Shown: positions 48,401 through 57,806, numbered from the stretch's first letter. The stretch: DNA of 64,000 nt from Isoetes taiwanensis (GCA_021234155.1 JAJEKV010000025.1:6677310-6741309); one strand, 5' to 3'. Notes: generated by a model from the letters alone, not told the origin. Program-made: numbers and translations.

Positions 48401-51400
48401 ATATAAAGCTATAATGCAATATTCTCCATCTTCTTCAAATCTATAGAGATTTCCATCATTATGTAACTTTTCAAACCCCTGTTCTTGTAAGAAACCATTT
48501 ATACATAAGTACCATTCTCTTGGTGATTTTGTTTTAGCCCATAGATTTGCCCTATTTAGTTTCCGGACCATATCCTTGCCATGTGAATATCCCGGAGCTT
48601 GCTTCATATAAGCCTCCTCCTCAAGTGTGGCATTTAAGAATCTTTGTCTTCACATCCATGTGATGCGGTTCTAAATTTAATGCATTTGCCATAGCAAGCA
48701 AAACTCTAATGCTCGTGAGCTTGACTATAGGAGAATAGGTTTCATCATAATCTCTTCCCTTTTTCTGTGTGTAACCTTGAGCAACCAGCCTTGCCTTAAA
48801 TTTCTTGCTGCCATCAGGATTAACTTTTACTTTGTACAACCACTTGCTTCCAATTACATTTTGTTTGCTATCAGCCTTGACAAGGTCATAAGTTTTAGTT
48901 TCTTCAAAGGATTTGAGTTCATCATTCATGGCAGACTATCCACTTATCTTTGTTCGACTTTGTAGAGCGTCTTCAAAGTTTTGTGGAATGATTTCATCTT
49001 CTAAAATAGCCATAATCTGCTCTGGCTCAAATGTAACATGTCTTCTACTTTTCCCTGACTCATCTATGCCATATAATTTTCCCTCCTCTAGTTTAGCTTC
49101 CTCTACTAATTTTTCTGTCTGAGTTTTCCTTTTCTTTTTTTCCATATGATGACCAATTGACTCCTGACCTTCAATGCGTATACGGAGTCTCCATTTCAGG
49201 TTTGCATTGTTGAACTCTTCATTTTACTAGCGTACTCAAGTCCCGCTTTTTCTTCTTCATAATCATCTGCATCATCTAAATCAAACATAAGCGTCTACGG
49301 TCTTGTTGTGACAATTTTGATTCCCTTTTTGTATCTATCCTTATAAAGTATGTGCTCATTAAATAAGACATCTCTGTGACCAATACAGTCTTTGATTAAG
49401 GGACATATATTCTATATCCTTTAGAATGCTCATCATAGCCTACAAGAAATCCAACTTCAGCCTTGTTGTCTAATTTCTTTCTCAATTCAGTAGGAACATG
49501 TGCATAAACTAAACATCCAAAAGCTTTTAGCTTCTCATAGTTTATATTTTTCTCTGGATCCCATATAGCATCTGGGATGTTTCCTTTTTAAACTTCTTTG
49601 TAGGCGACATGTTTTGTATTAACACTGGCAGTTTGTAACGCTTCTTCCCAAAGCTTGTTGGGCGGACCACTTCCTTTTAGCATGGCTCTCATTTGCATCC
49701 ATTAAGGTCCCGTTCTTTCTTTCACGAGACCCCATTTTGCTGAGGAGAGTATCTGCAGGTTAGCTGTCTTCTAATTCCATGAGCAACACAAAACTGTTTG
49801 AATTGTTTTGCAAGGTATTCACCTCCTCTATCAGACCTAATGCATTTGAGTTTGAGATTGGTTTCTCTCTCCATCTCAGCTACATATTGTTTAAATGAAC
49901 TCAATGCTTGAGATTTTCTTGTCAAACAATATGTCTTACATTTTCTGCTATAGTCATCTGTAAATGTTATAAAGTATCTTTTGTTGGTTCTGCTTTGCAC
50001 ATTTAATGGGCCACATAGGTCAGAATGTACCAACTCAAGGGTTTGCTGAGCCCTCGTTTTACTTTTAGAAAATGGCAACCTGTTTAATTTGCCCAATGCA
50101 CATCCTTCACAAATAAATTCAATTGCCTCACCGTCATGATAATTTATGTAGCCTTGCTTTAATAACCATTTCAGATTGATCTGCCCCTGCTAGATTCTCC
50201 TCTTCCTTTAGATTTTCCATAACCTTTTGGTGTTGGACACTTTGAAGCAGCATGGCCTCTCCCTCCACAGGTATAACAATTAAATTCTTTCTTAAGCTTA
50301 GGACATTCATTCTTATAGTGTCCTGACTCATGGCAGTTATAGCACACAATTTTTTCTTTCCTTTTAACAAACAAGACTTCAGGAGTGTCTTCATTTTGAC
50401 TTTGCCTTAAGATTTTCTTCTGTTCCCATTCAGTTCTTAAGGTAGTTTCAGCTTCTTCCCTAGTCTTGCATGAATTCCTAATGAACAAGGCCAATGTCTC
50501 ATTGTCACCTATGGCTCTTGATATTTGCAACACCTGACTCCTTTCAGATATTACAACTCCAGCACCATATAGATCAACTATTAAGTTGTCATTTTTAAAA
50601 TCTTGTGTGCTAGTTTCATAGTTGGAGTTTTAAGATCTCATATGCTAGTTTGTTAGTTGGGACCGGTATAGAAGAGAGGAACTCCACATGAATCCTATTC
50701 TTAAAAATAGAAATCTAGCCTAGCAATAACCAAAGTGGTGAAAGTGATGTCATGTCCTTTATCCAGATGTTATGTTCTTTATAAAGAATGTTAGATATTC
50801 CTTCCTCAGCATTTCCAGTGTTGTGCATGACTTCATATAACCAGCAAAAGGTATTCCTTATTTTACAACCTTGTGGTGAATTGGATTTCTAACAAGGAGC
50901 GTGTAAACTTTCTTTCTTCCTCCTTGTAAACTTTCTTTCTTCCTCCTCGGCTTTCTTTTTTGCTTCCTGCATCATGAGATTGATTGAGAAATTAAAAGTA
51001 TTCTTTCATTTTTTCTAGAAACAAAAAGCTTTTAATATGGCATTGCACATGAGGAATGGGAGAAACAAGCTTGCAAGTATGACAAGAACACTAATAAAAC
51101 TCAAGGCATACTGAGAAACCTGGTAATAAGGGCGTATGCATGGTGAAAATAAAAAACTCAATGCAAACAAATGCTTACTTCACGATCGCAATATCTAGCA
51201 TAACCCATGAATTACGTAGACTTCTAGAATGCCAGCACCTCAACAATATAGTACATTTGCATTAAGAATATCCCCGCAAACCCGAGTTGTAAATCGTCCG
51301 TCCTGCATAGAAGCAAAGGAAAAATGAGAGTTTTTCTACTTATGTGAAAGCCTTCTCATTTGACGCTAGTACATAAATCCCTGGCCTCTTGCATCACAGG

Positions 51401-54400
51401 TTTACCTTTTGCTCTCAGTTCGAGCCCCATCATGAGGTCTGGAAAGTGCCATAAGGCCTCCCCGAGCGGGGCTGTAGGGTTTAGGAAGCAATAGAAATTA
51501 ATTACCAGTAAGCCAAATCAAACTGATGGGAGCCGATGCCCTGCATTTGCCCAAAAGAGGCCAACATTTTGAGGTAGAAGAAGCAGAAGAGCTCCGGCTG
51601 CTGCAGAATAATTCATCCAATTTTTTAATATCAGACATGCTGCATTGCACAAGTGTTACGCGTAAAGCGAGGAATCAAATTAAGACTGCTTTTGAGAAGC
51701 TAGGACTTACGAGGTTGTCTGGCGGCGGCCGGTTTGGGGAAGCCATATCTACTTAGTAGGATTTTCTCTGTGTAGATTCATTCGAATACTAACTGCTGGC
51801 CGAAGTCGAGATTTACCCCTTGCAATATCACTGGCCATGCTCTCATACCAGACCTACCAATCAATAATAATGCCCACACAAAATAACCGAAATAAAAAGC
51901 GATCTGCATTAGGAAAATGAGAAAAACCCCACATGCCCATATGTGGGATAGCTCGGGTTCAAGTTCATATGGAGCTCGATATAAATTTCTCAGCTGTTAA
52001 CACAAATGCATTGCAGAAAGGAGGCTTTAAACAGCCAAGTAGAATGTCGATCCGGCCTACGATGCAAATGGAGCAACCGAGGTGGCAATTTCTTTGAGGC
52101 CACGAAGAGAGTGCAACAAGGGCAACGATGATCCGGAGCTTGAACAGGCTGCTATAGGAGACGAAATGTGGCCGTAACCGCCGAGAGCAGCAACCTGGAA
52201 GAGCTGGAGCTGGAAGACCCAACAAGAGAAGCCTCTTTATTCTGCTTTTACCCCTACCGACCAAGCAACCAAAAGAAAAGGGGCCCATACGGATTTATCA
52301 CCGTAACTGGACCACAAACCGAAGGCGACTCTTGTTTCCCCTTGTAAATGCATGGGGGACTTGTTGCTCTGTGTTGGCCGAGTGCAAAAGATCGGCAAGG
52401 CGGAAGAGCAAAAGAATGGAAACCCTAGAATACATGAGCTCGTCATCTGCATGTTGGCTTTTGATTTTAAAAAACAATTACATGGGCTATGGAAATAGGG
52501 TGTTTATTGTGAGCCCTTGATTAAGGACTCACCACTCCATCTTGGCCAGTAACATAACATGATGGCACAAACATGGGTCTAAACCATTACAAATATGAAA
52601 TTAGGAAGTGAAAATACAGTGCGCACTCTAGATGTACGCATTAGTACACCTTGCAAAATACGGCCACCAAATCATATAAAAACCATAGGGAAAAATGTAC
52701 AAAAATACAAAAACAACCCCCTGTTATTATGCTACATATTTCATTTTCAAGAAGATCTATCTGAGAGGAAGTTTTTTCCTCATAATGTTTCAACAAAAAC
52801 TTCCACATGTCTCTAGGTCCAAGAGATCTAAGCTTAAGGCGAATGGAAGGACTTACCTTGCATGAAATGATCCCTTGTGCCTCTTTAGTCTTGACTTGCA
52901 GAGACTTCCCACCAGTTGAACTGCTAACTCCTCCTGCTGTATCAGCTGCGGTGGACTTTGCAGACTGTTCTGCTGTTCCAGCTGCAGACCCTGCAGACTC
53001 AGACCTGCTCAAGACTCCTGCTTGTGCACTTACAGTTCCATTTGGATCTACAAAATCCCAGAGGTCTTCCACCTCCAACACATATTTGATGGCATCCTTC
53101 CAAACCTGGAATCCTGGGCCACCTTTATACACATCTATTGTGTTCAATAAGCTTGCTGCAAATCTACTAGACATGTTGTAGCTCTGATACCACTGATAGT
53201 AATTGAGCAAAATATATATTCTTAATTTAAATGTCTAGCAAGATTTATCATTAACAACTTGACTTAGCAAGTAATAAGAGAGCCAAAATATGGTCACTAA
53301 TCCCTTAATACTTATTAATCATAGTTCAATCAATCTGTAACATAACCGTTACTATGCCCAACACTCCTGGCCGCTCCCGCTACTCCTCACAACACACTAA
53401 TCTATATATCACCCACCGTATATGAAATCCGATGGTTCAGGTGATGATATACTTTCCAAAAATGTCGTACAGGTGTCAAATCATTGCCTTTGAATTGTTG
53501 AAACCTAACCGGGTTTCATACGTATTCTTTTCACGCGTATTTTATACGGCGGAAAGCGTATGGGGCGCTGATAGACTTTAATCGCTTTAAAATTCAATTC
53601 TACGCACCTCAAAGTAAGGCAACGCCCCTTTTTCATTTTGACACTCTTCACTTACATTCACTGCCACTGCTTCTCATGAATGCATGTACAACTCATAACC
53701 TACTGCCACTGCTTCTCATAGGTAGAGTTCAATGATTTACACGACTTATATGCTGAAACCTTTCATGCATTAGTTGAAATATTCCTACCATTAGAATCAA
53801 AATCAATTTGTATGGTGGAAAGGGATGTATTGAACATTGGCTTGATTCTTTCAGCATAAGCTTTTGCAATTGTTGTGTATCAAGTAGAAAAGAAAGAAAT
53901 TGGCCTCCCATGATTCAAAACTTTAATTCAACTCATTGAGATAATTGATAATAATTTCGAATTGAAGTAGTATAAATATATTTGACATATGCATCTTCTC
54001 AAGAGCAGTTCCAATTACTTGGTACTTAATTCATGCATTATGACCTATAGTAGAGCCTTCGGATAAGCTTCTTTTATTTTACGAATAAAAATAATATCTT
54101 AAACCATTAAACGAGAAAATAGGAGAAGAATGAACGATGGCTTTTGCCTTAACAAAATACACTCCAAGAAAAGTAGATTATGGAATGCTTAAATGGAAAA
54201 TATCGAAGTTTTTTTCGTTACTCTTTTAAAACTCAATTCATTCATTTAAAAAAGATGCATTTTCTCCTTCAATTGAGTTTTAGTCAACAAATGTCTTTAT
54301 GCATATTGCAGATACATAAGATTAGTCAAAAAATACGGACTGGAAATTTCACAACCAGGTATAGAGGCACACAAAATAGTATGGAAGTTCACAAAAAGAA

Positions 54401-54945
54401 GGTCGGACATGGAAGTCCACAAGTGAGTATTCCATATATGTGTTTACTTTATATGCTAATTTACCTTGCAATGTCTTAATTTCTCATGTTTATTATCTTT
54501 AGGGGGATGGACGATCCTAAGTGTATTAAAGCGCCTCATAAACCACCTTGTGCGGGGTAATAATAGATATATATTCTTTATTGTAAAAAGTTTGGAGTTT
54601 TATAGGTATTTTTATCATGGTACTAATTTGAGTATTTCCCTTTTTATATCGGTCTTGGATCCCCCCCCCCCTCCCAAGGGTCCCTGGTCTATTTTATATG
54701 CAATTGCATTGGGTTGTATAGGCTTTTTGGTCTCCGTGGACGTTAAAATTGAGTTTTATTCTATTAAATTCTATTCTATCGATTTTAGTACTTTTAGTAT
54801 GTACAAGAATATTTAGTTTCTGATTGAAATTTTATCACTTTAGTTTTGCTAATTGCAATGGATTTTGATTGTTTATAGATTTGTGGAAATCATGGCCCCT
54901 GTGTTTTCACGCAAGGCATGGCGTTGTGTGTGGCATCTAATACAG
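32099..54945 (+). CDS. DUF707 family protein, nine exons, 3' end outside the window
   Basis: Exons on the plus strand: 32099-32112, 32179-32302, 32645-32761, 33028-33111, 33183-33298, 33369-33470, 54312-54422, 54503-54556, 54879-54945. They join in a continuous frame of 263 codons with no stop. Recognisable DUF707 blocks in order: [105 protein letters not shown] and RCVWHLIQ. The N-terminus carries one membrane span ([20 protein letters not shown]), so a type II Golgi/ER protein is inferred. Pfam PF05212 proteins have no proven reaction; WDEDL resembles a DxD box of GT-A glycosyltransferases. About 110-130 C-terminal residues are expected beyond 64 kb. All splice sites are GT-AG except intron 5 (GC-AG). 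Confidence 0.9.
33819..35353 (-). pseudogene. L1 ORF2 C-terminal part with zf-RVT domain
   Basis: Three frames (35353-34886, 34855-34424, 34427-33819) continue ORF2: [60 protein letters not shown] and [20 protein letters not shown]. The last is the zinc-binding reverse-transcriptase-associated domain of plant LINEs. Confidence 0.85.
35320..36540 (-). pseudogene. L1 ORF2 reverse transcriptase
   Basis: Two frames: 36540-36079 has [20 protein letters not shown] and [14 protein letters not shown]; 36039-35320 has [60 protein letters not shown] and [20 protein letters not shown]. The YADD box is intact. A stop or frameshift lies near 36040-36079. Confidence 0.9.
36683..37648 (-). pseudogene. L1 ORF2 endonuclease domain
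   Basis: Upstream bases read [20 protein letters not shown], then the frame has [74 protein letters not shown] and [15 protein letters not shown]. The SWN, LQE, GGDLN, LDRF and SDH motifs are in the right order for an apurinic-type LINE endonuclease. The catalytic residues look intact in this frame of 321 codons. Confidence 0.9.
37962..38459 (-). pseudogene. L1 ORF1, C-terminal part
   Basis: The frame reads through [34 protein letters not shown] and [18 protein letters not shown], the serine/lysine-rich tail typical of plant L1 ORF1 after the zinc knuckle. The open frame extends a little further upstream, to about 38545, where the element is truncated. Confidence 0.6.
38551..40405. other. 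AT-rich intron sequence
   Basis: No element is recognised. Two (TG)n/(CA)n microsatellites with GCATGC steps lie near 38992-39029 and 40318-40364. Confidence 0.4.
40406..41143 (-). repeat. 3' LTR of the gag-only element
   Basis: 738 bp. It aligns with the other LTR over its full length by eye, with many substitutions (for example CATGCAAGAAATC at 40573 has no counterpart where the LINE tail entered). It ends in CGTATCA-type terminal repeats. Confidence 0.88.
41588..42730 (-). pseudogene. gag of the non-autonomous element
   Basis: The ATG at 42730 reads [21 protein letters not shown] shifted frame has [40 protein letters not shown] and [20 protein letters not shown], the retrotransposon gag core. 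Downstream, in a third frame, [10 protein letters not shown] is the first half of a zinc knuckle without its last Cys. Frame breaks lie near 42420-42570 and 41970. Confidence 0.8.
42761..42772 (-). promoter_or_regulatory. Primer binding site, tRNA-iMet
   Basis: The minus strand reads TGGTATCAGAGC, the standard plant initiator-Met primer site, two bases after the LTR end. Confidence 0.9.
42775..43797 (-). repeat. 5' LTR of the gag-only element, with nested LINE tail
   Basis: It matches 40406-41143 except for about 300 bp inserted after GCTCAAGCAC at 42950. Its outer end is part of a 36-bp tandem duplication (43775-43846). Confidence 0.88.
42951..43250 (+). mobile_element. LINE 3' end nested in an LTR, ending in (CTCATT)n
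   Basis: The sequence TCAAAACCCTTTGAGGGTTT and AGGCC-GATT-GGCCT, then CAGTGGACGATAAAAAATC and four CATTCT units, is the tail of the same LINE family as copies A-C. The upstream 170 bp is homologous to the end of copy C (GGAGGTTATGGAC). It is 5'-truncated. Confidence 0.8.
43775..43846. repeat. 36-bp tandem duplication across an LTR border
   Basis: Two exact copies of a 36-bp unit that starts ACTCCCCGAGCCGCTCCG and ends GGACATTAA. The first copy contains the last 23 bp of the LTR, the ACTAG target duplication and flank. Confidence 0.85.
43847..44733. other. Intron spacer
   Basis: A (TTATTG)n microsatellite lies at 43903-43931. A tandem duplication of about 72 bp with TTCATTTCAAAA and CTCCATTCTCTTT lies at 44525-44665. 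No gene is recognised. Confidence 0.45.
45825..46145 (+). repeat. Tandem repeat, unit about 53 bp, six copies
   Basis: The unit contains CATGGTCACGGGGTGACCC, then GGAATGGGTTTCAGAAGGG and ACTAGAGGACGAAA. Copies vary in a few positions. The array lies between the gypsy pol remnant and the right LTR, as in 3' UTR repeats of such elements. Confidence 0.85.
46232..46257. repeat. 26-bp perfect palindrome in the LTR remnant
   Basis: GTGGCCCACCCAA is followed by its exact reverse complement. The matching part of the left remnant (about 44803-44824) is an imperfect version, since its left arm differs. Confidence 0.8.
46361..46847. other. Intron spacer left of the copia element
   Basis: No element or gene is recognised. 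TGCAT at 46843-46847 is the target duplication of the copia element. Confidence 0.5.
46848..47418 (-). repeat. 3' LTR of the copia element
   Basis: Plus strand: TGATAGTAATTGAGC to GAAACCTTTCA. On plus, it differs from 53194-53765 at CCCACTAC/CCCGCTAC, TTCGACGG/TCCGATGG, GTCAATC/GTCAAATC and GGCAGCG/GGCAACG. Confidence 0.95.
47432..48929 (-). pseudogene. copia reverse transcriptase and RNase H
   Basis: Frames in order: 48929-48621 has [40 protein letters not shown] and [15 protein letters not shown]; 48607-48251 has [20 protein letters not shown] and [13 protein letters not shown] (YVDD box intact); 48392-48147 overlaps it; 48112-47912 has [18 protein letters not shown]; 47686-47432 has [20 protein letters not shown] and [17 protein letters not shown]. 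Copia identity is certain; at least three frame breaks. Confidence 0.9.
49200..50096 (-). pseudogene. copia integrase
   Basis: The frame 50096-49722 has [60 protein letters not shown] and [14 protein letters not shown]. The two Asp of the DDE triad are present. The Glu (ERKN) follows a one-base frameshift right after the stop near 49725. Downstream in another frame, [16 protein letters not shown] and [20 protein letters not shown] belong to the same domain. Confidence 0.88.
50130..50588 (-). pseudogene. copia gag, C-terminal part with two zinc knuckles
   Basis: The frame reads [40 protein letters not shown], then [14 protein letters not shown] and [14 protein letters not shown]. Two CCHC knuckles in tandem are unusual for copia gag, which more often has one. 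The upstream end meets the insertion at 50589. Confidence 0.88.
50596..52740. mobile_element. Unknown 2145-bp insertion in copia gag
   Basis: The insertion is flanked by an exact 7-bp duplication TCATTTT (50589-50595, 52741-52747). Removing it and one duplicate joins the gag frame (SQIDLLEN to [12 protein letters not shown]) without a shift. Ends are TAAAATCTTGTGTGC and TTATTATGCTACATATT with no terminal inverted repeat and no poly(A). Its right 120 bp are shared with 61489-61610. A 35-bp tandem duplication (TGCTAGTTT...GTTGG) lies at its left end. Interior open frames (51526-51756 plus, 52288-51965 minus) are not recognised. Confidence 0.75.
52748..53174 (-). pseudogene. copia gag, N-terminal part
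   Basis: The ATG at 53174 lies seven bases after the primer site and reads [20 protein letters not shown], then [20 protein letters not shown], an Ala/Ser-rich insert (residues 60-95) and [20 protein letters not shown]. It matches the gag_pre/UBN2-type N-terminal part of copia gag. Confidence 0.88.
53181..53192 (-). promoter_or_regulatory. Primer binding site, tRNA-iMet
   Basis: The minus strand reads TGGTATCAGAGC one base after the LTR end. Confidence 0.93.
53194..53765 (-). repeat. 5' LTR of the copia element
   Basis: 572 bp, TG...CA, followed on the plus strand by the TGCAT target duplicate. Nearly identical to 46848-47418. Confidence 0.95.
53771..54311. other. End of intron 6
   Basis: AT-rich intron DNA leading to the acceptor TATTGCAG before exon 7. 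No repeat is recognised. Confidence 0.5.
54312..54945 (+). CDS. DUF707 gene, exons 7-9
   Basis: Exon 7 (54312-54422) completes the split Glu codon and reads [20 protein letters not shown]. Exon 8 (54503-54556) reads [17 protein letters not shown]. Exon 9 (54879-54945) reads [20 protein letters not shown] then IQ. Phases 2, 2 and 0 agree at every junction. The next block of the family (NDLVHGWGLD) was not found up to 64 kb, so intron 9 exceeds 9 kb. Confidence 0.9.
54655..54778 (+). mobile_element. LINE 3' tail in intron 8, ending in ATTCTAtt repeats
   Basis: AGGCT-TTTT-GGTCT, then CCGTGGACGTTAAAATTGAG and degenerate TTCTA units is the family tail. A run of ten C precedes it (54661-54670). 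It is in sense orientation to the gene. The first hairpin block is not preserved. Confidence 0.7.
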
Positions 54946-56914
54946 GTGGTTAGTTTTCTGTTGCTTTGGCAGTTCATCATATTGATATGATATTGAACCA
55001 TGTCTTCTTGACTTAAACCCAAAATCTAGATATATTTTAAAGATAGATAGATAGATACTATTAATTTGATCCATTTGCGCAGTTAGTACAAGCTTTAGTT
55101 TTCTAGAAAACCTTCCAAGCATAGCCCACCTGCCTATTTGCTAGAGGTGTTTAAGAATATACACCTGACATTCACGTCCTACAAAGATTACATATGCAAG
55201 AAAACTATCTAGATCTTAAATCCACTTAAATATGCCACTCTAAGGCATATGACTCTATGTTTATATATCTATGTATCGACCTTGATGTCATCATCTTCCA
55301 CTAACTAGAAGTCAAGAATAAAAAGTCCAATAGGAAGGTCGTGGGCTGGCCAAAATGTGGAGGATAATGTTCATGTCCGCACCATTATGCCTGGCATTGG
55401 CCTGGGTAGGGACATTTTCCTAATATACTAGGACAAAGGCAATTTCATTTATATCTCAATGTTCAAGGGAGCATAGATGACTCCAAAGAAGCATATGTAA
55501 CTAGAAAGGAGCACAAGCCATCTGTAATTTTCTCATGCATTAATGTACCCTCATCTATTCTTCAAGTGATCTATCCTTGCTACAATAATCGAGGTAGAAA
55601 CAAATTCTATAAATCTTTTGAAGCCCTTGAGTGCTTGATGGCAATTAGCAAAGAAACTGAGTATGAGAATCGATATTTTTGTCAAATTGCATAGGGAAGA
55701 ACAAAGTAGCCATTGCAAATAGATCATAGGAAGGATGAGCTATTGTAAAAACTGCTTGCATGCTGAAGGGTGTTCGACTCCATGAGAGATAGTTTGCCAA
55801 ATTTCATCTCAATTTTTCATTTTTTGATCACTGTTTTCATATCGCCTAAGTTTGAACATTAATTAAATGCATCCATGGAGAGAAAACATCAATATCTACT
55901 TACCTTGCGAGTCATCAAGGTAAGATAATTACGTCTTATCGATGATAGGAAATGGTACATGACCTTATTGTAGGCTCCACAATACAAGCAACCATTAGTT
56001 GGAAGACTATTTAAAGATAAAACTCATGTACTCCGGTCAAGACATCCTCGCCTTACTGCAAGAAAATCAAACATGCCTCTCCATCCACTCAAGGGCATAG
56101 CATTCATAAAGTAATATATAGATGAAGTGCAATAGAAAAATGTCCCTTTAGACCATGAAATATGCCTCAAAAATATACCTAGAAGAACAAGATTTTATTA
56201 GAGCAGGGAAGCTCGAATCATCATGAGAACTCGTGAACTTCCATCCTATTTTCCCACTCATAGTGCTATAGATATGGTCTACTACTTTGAAACTTGACCT
56301 CAAAGATAAGGAGTAGGAAGGCATTGTACTAGCATGATACGAGTAGTAGAAGTACTATAACCAAGTTTCCCTTTCCATGAAGAAGATGTATACTTCCAAC
56401 ATTCACCACGTTCCCAATATACCAAGTTGTTGCATCTCCAGTGTGCTACAATGAGTGCAGTGTAGTGAGTGCAGCAAGCTCATGCTATCATCCATGATTC
56501 ATTTGCCCAAAGTTGAAAGATAATGCTAGAAACCTGCTTATACACTTCTAGCAATGGCAAGAAAAAATATATATCTCGAGCAACATGCTAAGAATGTTTA
56601 ATACCCATTGCTTATACTAGAGATTAAGTTAATGATGAATTTAAATTGCAAAGATGAAGCACAATGCATCTATACAAAGCAGTCTACTGGCCCTCTCTAA
56701 GATTCCACATAAAAGGAAAGTAACACTAACCGCAACCTCTATACTCTGGTACATAGTCTTTGAATCCGTTATCTTGTTTAAAAAAACTTTCTCCAAAAAC
56801 AAAATTACGTCCCAGCTCTAGCAATACTGCTTTATGAATACTGTAAATTATGGCAATGCAATATGCCAACATAATGACATAATCATATGAAATGTTATCC
56901 AAAATAGTATAATT
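54946..56914. other. Start of intron 9
   Basis: No gene or known element is recognised; the expected next DUF707 block was searched for by eye and not seen. Sequence is AT-rich with short open frames only. Confidence 0.45.
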
Positions 56915-56956
56915 GTTTTTTTTTTTTTTTTTTTGTTGGACGTCAATCAGAAGTCG

Positions 56957-57487
56957 TGTTTAGGATCCGGATTGGATAGAGTTTGGGGACAGTCCTCTCT
57001 GAGATTGTGTCCTGCAAACAACTCCTCAATAGAAAAGAAATGTCACGCGGGTTTTGCAATATAAATTGAGAGGAAGCAAGCAAAACAATAGTGATATGAA
57101 AATAAGGATCTATGAGAATACATGAAAAAGCTCCAAAAGGAGTTGAGATAATAAAATGCCTGAACTTGTCTAGAGATCTAAGTCTAATCTTCTGGTATAT
57201 ATAGTACAATGGCCCTTGCCCAAAATAGCAAAGGATCTGTCGTTTGTGGATTTTCGGTTACCTAATCCCGTGATCTCCCGTGAACTCTGCTATGACTCGT
57301 GGGATCATTATTGCCATAATGGGTGGTACTGAAATTTGGCGGGCCGTGAATTTCTTACGCCATCGAGTCACGTGGTCTCTTCTTGGTTGGCATGACCTTA
57401 GCTGTTGATGTGGATGTCTGGCCTTTGCTCTTTGGCCCTTTTCGGTACCTTAGGAATATTCCTGTGCTTTGGGGCATGGGATTAACA
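56957..57487 (-). mobile_element. Solo LTR of the gypsy family
   Basis: The 531-bp TG...CA unit resembles the LTR at 29385-29953 (ends TGTTTAGGATCCGG and GGGATTAACA, middle GTCACGCGGGTTTTGCAA and TATATAGTACAATGGCCC). Target duplicates are AGTCG (56952-56956) and AGTCA (57488-57492). It splits the L1 3' end between ATTTGACT and GACTTCTGATTG; the second L1 fragment (63609-63623) shows the uninterrupted form. It was made by recombination between LTRs. Confidence 0.85.
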
Positions 57488-57806
57488 AGTCAAATAAGTA
57501 AAGATGGAAAGACATGATTAAAACCACAAAGAATAAGTATAGATCCACTGAGTGAAACAACCAGCCTATGCATAAGAGTGCATATCCAAATACTCCTCAA
57601 AGATCAAGTGCCTTTTACGAGAGGAAAGTGAAGAAGAATGATAAAGACTTAACAATGCTACCTTGAGCATATTGGAGAACACGGTCATCTACCACATCCA
57701 GACGTTTAAAGATTACCAGTCTCCGTCTTTTTCAGATAGCCCACAATAACCAACCTGCTGCTAAATGATAATTTGCCAAAAGCACTTGTTGACTTCTTAC
57801 TGATAC

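Larger units (their letters stand above)
46848..53765 (-). mobile_element. Ty1/copia retrotransposon, recent, with a nested insertion
   Basis: LTRs of 571 and 572 bp differ by four transitions and one single-base indel (about 99% identical). The target TGCAT is duplicated exactly (46843-46847, 53766-53770). Order on minus: LTR, tRNA-iMet primer site, gag, integrase, reverse transcriptase, RNase H, LTR, as in Ty1/copia. A 2145-bp insertion splits gag. Frameshifts break the polyprotein despite the young LTRs. Confidence 0.95.
33471..54311 (+). other. Giant intron 6 of the DUF707 gene (20.8 kb)
   Basis: The donor is GA|GTATGCC and the acceptor TATTGCAG|ATAC. About 16.8 kb of it is recognisable retrotransposon: L1 (33617-38550), gag-only LTR element (40406-43797), Ty3/gypsy relic (44734-46360) and Ty1/copia (46848-53765). 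The L1, the gag-only element and the copia are antisense to the gene. Confidence 0.88.

Noticed and set aside
54661..54670. Run of ten C in intron 8
   Set aside because: Simple homopolymer next to a LINE tail; also a common site of sequencing error.
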